Of a stretch of 10,225 nucleotides of DNA, positions 8,001-10,225 are shown piece after piece. The stretch comes from Candidatus Pelagibacterales bacterium (GTDB lineage: Bacteria > Pseudomonadota > Alphaproteobacteria > TMED109). The position numbers were made by a program, and so were the translations under genes. Each line of letters opens with the position of its first letter. Within the stretch, counting starts at the first letter, position 1. The notes beneath the pieces were generated by a model. It searched no databases and was not told where the DNA came from. It saw only the letters and a list, made by a program, of their open reading frames with translations. The stretch is from positions 1-10,225 of the forward strand of contig PCCU01000052.1 of NCBI GenBank assembly GCA_002732015.1, read 5' to 3'.

Positions 8001-9059
8001 TATATTCAGAACTATTGGGATCAAGTTGGTGGTGCTGGTGGACAGGGTGCTAATGCTTCCATATCATTTGGATCAGGAATAGAAACTGACGTTGTTGTAT
8101 CATTACAAGCAGCTGGTCAAGGTGGTGGACAAGGAACTGATGGTGGTAGTGGAAGAATATATGTACAATATTTTGCACAACAGGCAGGAACCTCAGTGCC
8201 AGGTGGAACTACAGTACCATTAGGAACATATTTTGAGGGAGACAGTGATGGTAATCCTATTGGTGCACCATTCCAAGGAAACGTATGGTTATCATCTACA
8301 GATAATAATTTAAAAACAAGAGCATTTGGACAGGGAACTGGATCTAATCTTGGATTTGTAGGTGGTGTTGCAATACCAAACAACGTCAACAACAAGATAA
8401 CAGAATACATAGCATTTACAGGTGCTGCCACAGCTGCTGGTGGTAAGAGACAGTTAGAGGTAGGAGTCTTTGATTTAACAGATGTTAATACGATAAGATT
8501 TACTATAATCAGAGGTAGTGGACAAAATGGTGGAGAAAACCCAGATCAGGCAATAAATCTATTCTATAAGAAAGGACTATCTAATAACACCACATTATTC
8601 AATCAAATAATGTTGGCAAACAATCAGGATCCTAATTGGCAGACAATAGATGTTACATTACCAGATGGAGACTCAATTAGAGCAAATGATGTAACTTTAG
8701 TCATAGAACAAGATAGAGGACCTACATATCAATCTGCACCAGCAACTGATGACAACTATGGACTTGGTGCTATATCATTCTTCTATGATTCTCAAGTGCT
8801 CACCACATTTATATCTACTGGTGGTGCTACATTGACTGGTAACTTAGATCAGAGTGATCTACCTATCAATGCTGACACTGGTATTGATCAAGTGAGAAGG
8901 GAAGTAACAGCAGCACAGGCAGGAATTGTAACTACAGATGGTACATTTACAATGTCATCATCTACACCTATTACTACGACTGCAACCGTGACTGCAGAGA
9001 ATAACATTCCTCTCATAACTAAATACCATAGGGTAAAGTATTTAATCAAGGCATTATAA
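5025..9059 (+). CDS. Giant tail collar / glycine-rich adhesin-like fibre protein (third of three)
   Basis: This 1344-residue protein is about three times the length of its neighbours. Residues 20-72 are the collar motif: SPVGTILPVF, QHLYCDG (45-51), IRDYPELYSIIQNRYGG; FALPDYRQRKILGFG (219-233) and VGQTGG (251-256) are also typical. Two His-x-His motifs follow, PTHSH (His315, His317) and LGHSHG (His366, His368). Residues about 408-503 form a beta-rich module containing HNLSVGDIVTVSN. Residues about 519-1052 are glycine-rich, with Gly runs up to seven, recalling the Gly-rich domains of phage tail tips and the polyglycine adhesins of the T2/S16 gp38 type. Residues about 1085-1256 look like a compact beta-sandwich. 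The end, KYHRVKYLIKAL, matches the collar-type terminus of the two upstream proteins. The start is the first ATG after the previous stop, one base away, with no clear ribosome-binding site. The inferred role is host recognition on the outer tail. Confidence 0.85.
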   Translation: MATYRNSYANYYSDKTGNHSPVGTILPVFADINLASQEPEYAYPQHLYCDGKELNIRDYPELYSIIQNRYGGSASVTKTQANQPGGLQASFIQNNKLFFKFYWDSSNNKVSVKRPYPYGAVFRFNNLITNPYGAFGTSSVFDQETFYSLLEPSEDTSSSPYQFNNVFTYEVGFPDTVDISTVNTLNYLINFTAAGITHPEIIVQKSFTFSDFPYNIGTFALPDYRQRKILGFGNVNGAGTATPENAINNFVGQTGGSWYIPKSTLIDSGEFFVIGDVKSTGYNSITADIPAYLTGSVKYRVGPMDDYVFPFPPTHSHRILSVEVDETKLVELSGTPVDKFAVTYISSRANVNLFEPNGSAGGALGHSHGLIGVPLQNAQTATYGNTNGIGETLSNTGAGQYQYMVSESATIIVTSITYDSNSGFITVNTDGNHNLSVGDIVTVSNASPSEFVGNFTIVTDGFSLTNFNVLPRDGETPTQATAGGASINVKLANGYFAETEVVVPPRIYVVDQNTTVGGKEQTFTVPGNTIAIQEDTFTGTAGTTVLKPSPQQGQVDGCVITIAAPGGGGADSDNNGTDGGYAEVGITVDGNFYTIRVTGGTGGQSGSNGGAAGVGGTIEVPQVLLDDSRFNIGWVDGQDGQAGGIPGLGGNDVLGGGVSTSQAGAETTGGNGTAQTKTINGSSPEEVFTTNGSWQIPTLLVNEVSRSIAIEISGGGGGPGNANANSGCTGQWPGWPTATSGRSGALGGYGGRGARISGVLEAQTGTLSWELGQGGRVGFNRRSGTSGQGTTGNDPATGQPWGPPWPGGVGTGYEPDGGNPGVLGATGTISGAGGRGAWGNGATAGSGGSVTGLFYNGILIAGAGGGGAGGGSGGGNNGGGTVDGCYPGGDATGPTQSLLTIAGAIDFANGGSGSQGGCSAGGGGGGGAACGIINSTPGGIGGQAGIGHNGNGGGTGGSEGISAVRAGYFTSVNADSNGALPSETGYVKIQYSYIQNYWDQVGGAGGQGANASISFGSGIETDVVVSLQAAGQGGGQGTDGGSGRIYVQYFAQQAGTSVPGGTTVPLGTYFEGDSDGNPIGAPFQGNVWLSSTDNNLKTRAFGQGTGSNLGFVGGVAIPNNVNNKITEYIAFTGAATAAGGKRQLEVGVFDLTDVNTIRFTIIRGSGQNGGENPDQAINLFYKKGLSNNTTLFNQIMLANNQDPNWQTIDVTLPDGDSIRANDVTLVIEQDRGPTYQSAPATDDNYGLGAISFFYDSQVLTTFISTGGATLTGNLDQSDLPINADTGIDQVRREVTAAQAGIVTTDGTFTMSSSTPITTTATVTAENNIPLITKYHRVKYLIKAL
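5371..5426 (+). repeat. 14-base direct repeat inside the third collar gene
   Basis: ATCCATATGGTGCA occurs at 5371-5384 and again at 5413-5426. The 42-base period equals 14 codons, so the repeat stays in frame and gives PYGA twice (residues 117-120 and 131-134). It could be the remnant of a small in-frame duplication or chance codon convergence. Confidence 0.5.
6714..8150 (+). repeat. Glycine-codon low-complexity region (GGT/GGA repeats)
   Basis: This is the Gly-rich part of the third collar gene (residues about 564-1042). Most glycines use GGT or GGA, so the DNA is a loose GGN repeat. The purest stretch is seven consecutive glycine codons at 7785-7805. The region explains the long spurious open frames on both strands here. 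It is interrupted by beta-strand-like segments such as SIAIEISGGGG, TLSWELGQGG and GYVKIQYSY, so it is a structured domain and not simple repeat expansion. Confidence 0.85.
9048..9051 (+). promoter_or_regulatory. Weak Shine-Dalgarno site for the chaperone gene
   Basis: AAGG sits 8 bases before the ATG at 9060, inside the last codons of the giant collar gene. It is short, so coupling to upstream translation probably helps; the stop and the start are directly adjacent. Confidence 0.4.
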
Positions 9060-9890
9060 ATGACAACCATAGCATCGCCATCAGAAACATCACTCTATTT
9101 GAATGCCTTTGACAAGACCATTCAATTTGAAGGTGTGTTGAAAACAATAGATGATGATTATTGGACTGCTAATATAGTTCCAATATTATATCCTCTATGG
9201 GATTCAGATAAAGACAAGTTAGAACTATTTGTGCAGTACAAAGATGGTTCTACTAAGATGAACAAGACTAAGTATCAACGCAATCAAAAGACTGGCGTAT
9301 ATAAATGGGTATCATATCAATTTGACTTATCACCATTTCCAGATGAGATTCAAGATATGTATAATAGAGTCGTTGAAAAGTGGACAGAGTATAGACAAGG
9401 ACAAGAGAATGATTTAGAGAGATCACTCGCATCACATTTCTCAAAAACAGCAATATTAAACTGGACTAAAGTTAAATTAATTAGAAACTTTTTACTTATG
9501 GACAGTGACTGGACACAACTTGGTGATGCTCCTATCACTGATGAAGACAAAGCAAGGTGGGTATCATACAGAGCAAAACTTAGAGTTATTCCACAAGAAC
9601 AAAAAGAAATTGCTGCCAACTCAGTAACATTTCCTATGACACCACCAAAATGGGCTGCTCTTGACGATGGTAAAGATTATCTATCAGATGTAGGACACTT
9701 CTTTACAATACCACAGTCAGTGTATAGTAAGTTCTCTACTAGAATAGTAAACTATCTTGCAATGGCAATAGGAACAACAAATATTGATGGAATGGATGTC
9801 ACTAAGATTGATAGTCCATATAACTTACAAACAACTCTAGTAAATGAACTAGACGAGATACTTGATTTAATTGACAAAGGAGAAATCTAA
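9060..9890 (+). CDS. Phage tail fibre assembly chaperone (APC-type domain)
   Basis: This 276-residue cytoplasmic-type protein has no signal peptide and no membrane segment. Residues about 138-196 carry the signature of the phage tail assembly chaperone family: IRNFLLMDSDWTQLGDAP, then ITDEDKARWVSYRAKLRVIP and a closing FPMTPPKW. The core pattern is L-x-x-S/D-DW-T-Q-L-x-D-A, then W-x-x-YR-x-x-LR-x-[I/V]-P. Proteins of this family usually sit just after the fibre gene whose product they help fold or trimerise, as here. The preceding residues (1-137) are charged and aromatic (DDDYW, LYPLWDSDKDKLELFVQY) and the following roughly 80 residues end in an acidic amphipathic helix (VNELDEILDLIDKGEI). 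I do not recognise either flank. The protein is longer than many members of the family, which are often under 200 residues, so the flanks may bind the client fibres. By position it could serve any of the three collar proteins. Confidence 0.82.
   Translation: MTTIASPSETSLYLNAFDKTIQFEGVLKTIDDDYWTANIVPILYPLWDSDKDKLELFVQYKDGSTKMNKTKYQRNQKTGVYKWVSYQFDLSPFPDEIQDMYNRVVEKWTEYRQGQENDLERSLASHFSKTAILNWTKVKLIRNFLLMDSDWTQLGDAPITDEDKARWVSYRAKLRVIPQEQKEIAANSVTFPMTPPKWAALDDGKDYLSDVGHFFTIPQSVYSKFSTRIVNYLAMAIGTTNIDGMDVTKIDSPYNLQTTLVNELDEILDLIDKGEI
9876..9882 (+). promoter_or_regulatory. Strong Shine-Dalgarno site for the last gene
   Basis: AAAGGAG lies 7 bases before the ATG at 9890, within the end of the chaperone gene. 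With the TAATG overlap (9888-9892) it fixes the start of the final gene. Confidence 0.75.
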
Positions 9891-10225
9891 TGCCACTAAT
9901 ATCATTAAATCCAAAATCTAAAGAAATGCTAGTTGCTGATTATGCAAAGGCAACTGACAAATTTGTTGTAGTGATTGATAACAGTAAATATCATACATTA
10001 TCAGCAGATAAGAAAGCAACTGTACTCGCATACTATGATGCTATAATACCAGAGGCAGAGATTGACAGGATATTTGAATTAGAACACATATACTATTATT
10101 TTGTTACAGAATTACAGGCAACAGATGTTTGTTTTGATTGGTTCCCACAACCACAGAATTTACCAGACGCAGATCATTACATAAGAGCATACGTCATAAA
10201 ACCAGACGGTACAATACCATACGAG
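9890..10225 (+). CDS. Unrecognised small phage protein, 5' part (3' truncated)
   Basis: The gene opens at the ATG overlapping the chaperone stop (TAATG) behind a good Shine-Dalgarno site. It runs open for 112 codons to the right edge with no stop. The visible protein begins MPLISLNPKSKEMLVADYAK, continues with a hydrophobic strand KFVVVIDNSKYHTLS, a probable helix ADKKATVLAYYDAIIPE, an aromatic stretch (IYYYFVTEL) and CFDWFPQPQNLPDADHYIRAYVIKPDGTIPYE in two parts (residues 81-96 and 97-112). There is no signal peptide, membrane span or catalytic motif. I do not recognise the family. Tight coupling to the fibre and chaperone genes suggests a structural or assembly role, which is inference. Confidence 0.75.
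   Translation, partial: MPLISLNPKSKEMLVADYAKATDKFVVVIDNSKYHTLSADKKATVLAYYDAIIPEAEIDRIFELEHIYYYFVTELQATDVCFDWFPQPQNLPDADHYIRAYVIKPDGTIPYE

Noticed and set aside
6714..8150. Collagen-like triple-helix domain
   Set aside because: Glycine is not at every third residue in G-X-Y order and proline is not enriched. The pattern is Gly runs broken by beta strands.
5025..9059. Diversity-generating retroelement target in the giant adhesin
   Set aside because: No reverse transcriptase, template repeat or long near-identical repeat pair is present, and the C-terminal region shows no clear C-type-lectin motif. A distant retroelement cannot be excluded from this window alone.
1..10225. CRISPR array, tRNA, insertion sequence, attachment site or terminator
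   Set aside because: I saw no regularly spaced repeats, cloverleaf, transposase or inverted ends, or hairpin followed by a T-run. Coding genes fill the window with gaps of at most three bases.

Overview
The window reads as part of the virion-structural (tail fibre / host-recognition) region of a tailed phage. All six genes lie on the + strand and are packed end to end (gaps of 3 bases or less, or 1-base TAATG overlaps). There are no RNA genes, terminators or non-coding stretches. The low-GC, A/T-third-position codon style, the long beta-rich fibre proteins and the collar-domain adhesins followed by a fibre chaperone suggest a marine T4-like myovirus, probably a cyanophage of Prochlorococcus or Synechococcus. 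A related SAR11 myophage is an alternative. This placement is inference: no hallmark taxonomic gene (g20, g23, terminase) is present.

Layout: (1) 1-2270, the 3' end of a long structural or fibre protein, open at the left edge. (2) 2274-3602, 3602-5023 and 5025-9059, three consecutive and diverged tail-collar proteins of 442, 473 and 1344 residues. Each has an N-terminal collar motif (aromatic, C-[N/D]-G, YP/FPEL), two His-x-His motifs and a similar hydrophobic-basic C-terminus ending in IIRAY, LIKY or LIKAL. The third is greatly enlarged by about 500 residues of glycine-rich sequence and a C-terminal beta-rich module. (3) 9060-9890, a protein with a clear phage tail assembly chaperone (APC-type) motif, placed directly after the fibre genes as T4 gp38-like chaperones are. 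(4) 9890-10225, the start of an unrecognised small protein cut by the right edge.

How the genes may work together: the upstream protein probably belongs to a fibre or baseplate appendage. The three collar proteins are candidate receptor-binding short fibres or tips of the T4 gp12/gp37 type, with metal-coordinating His-x-His motifs. The chaperone probably helps them fold or trimerise. The most interesting features are the shared collar frame with non-homologous inserts (Pro/Tyr/Asp-rich, Cys-rich, Gly-rich), and what looks like one glycine-rich domain nested inside another in the 1344-residue protein.
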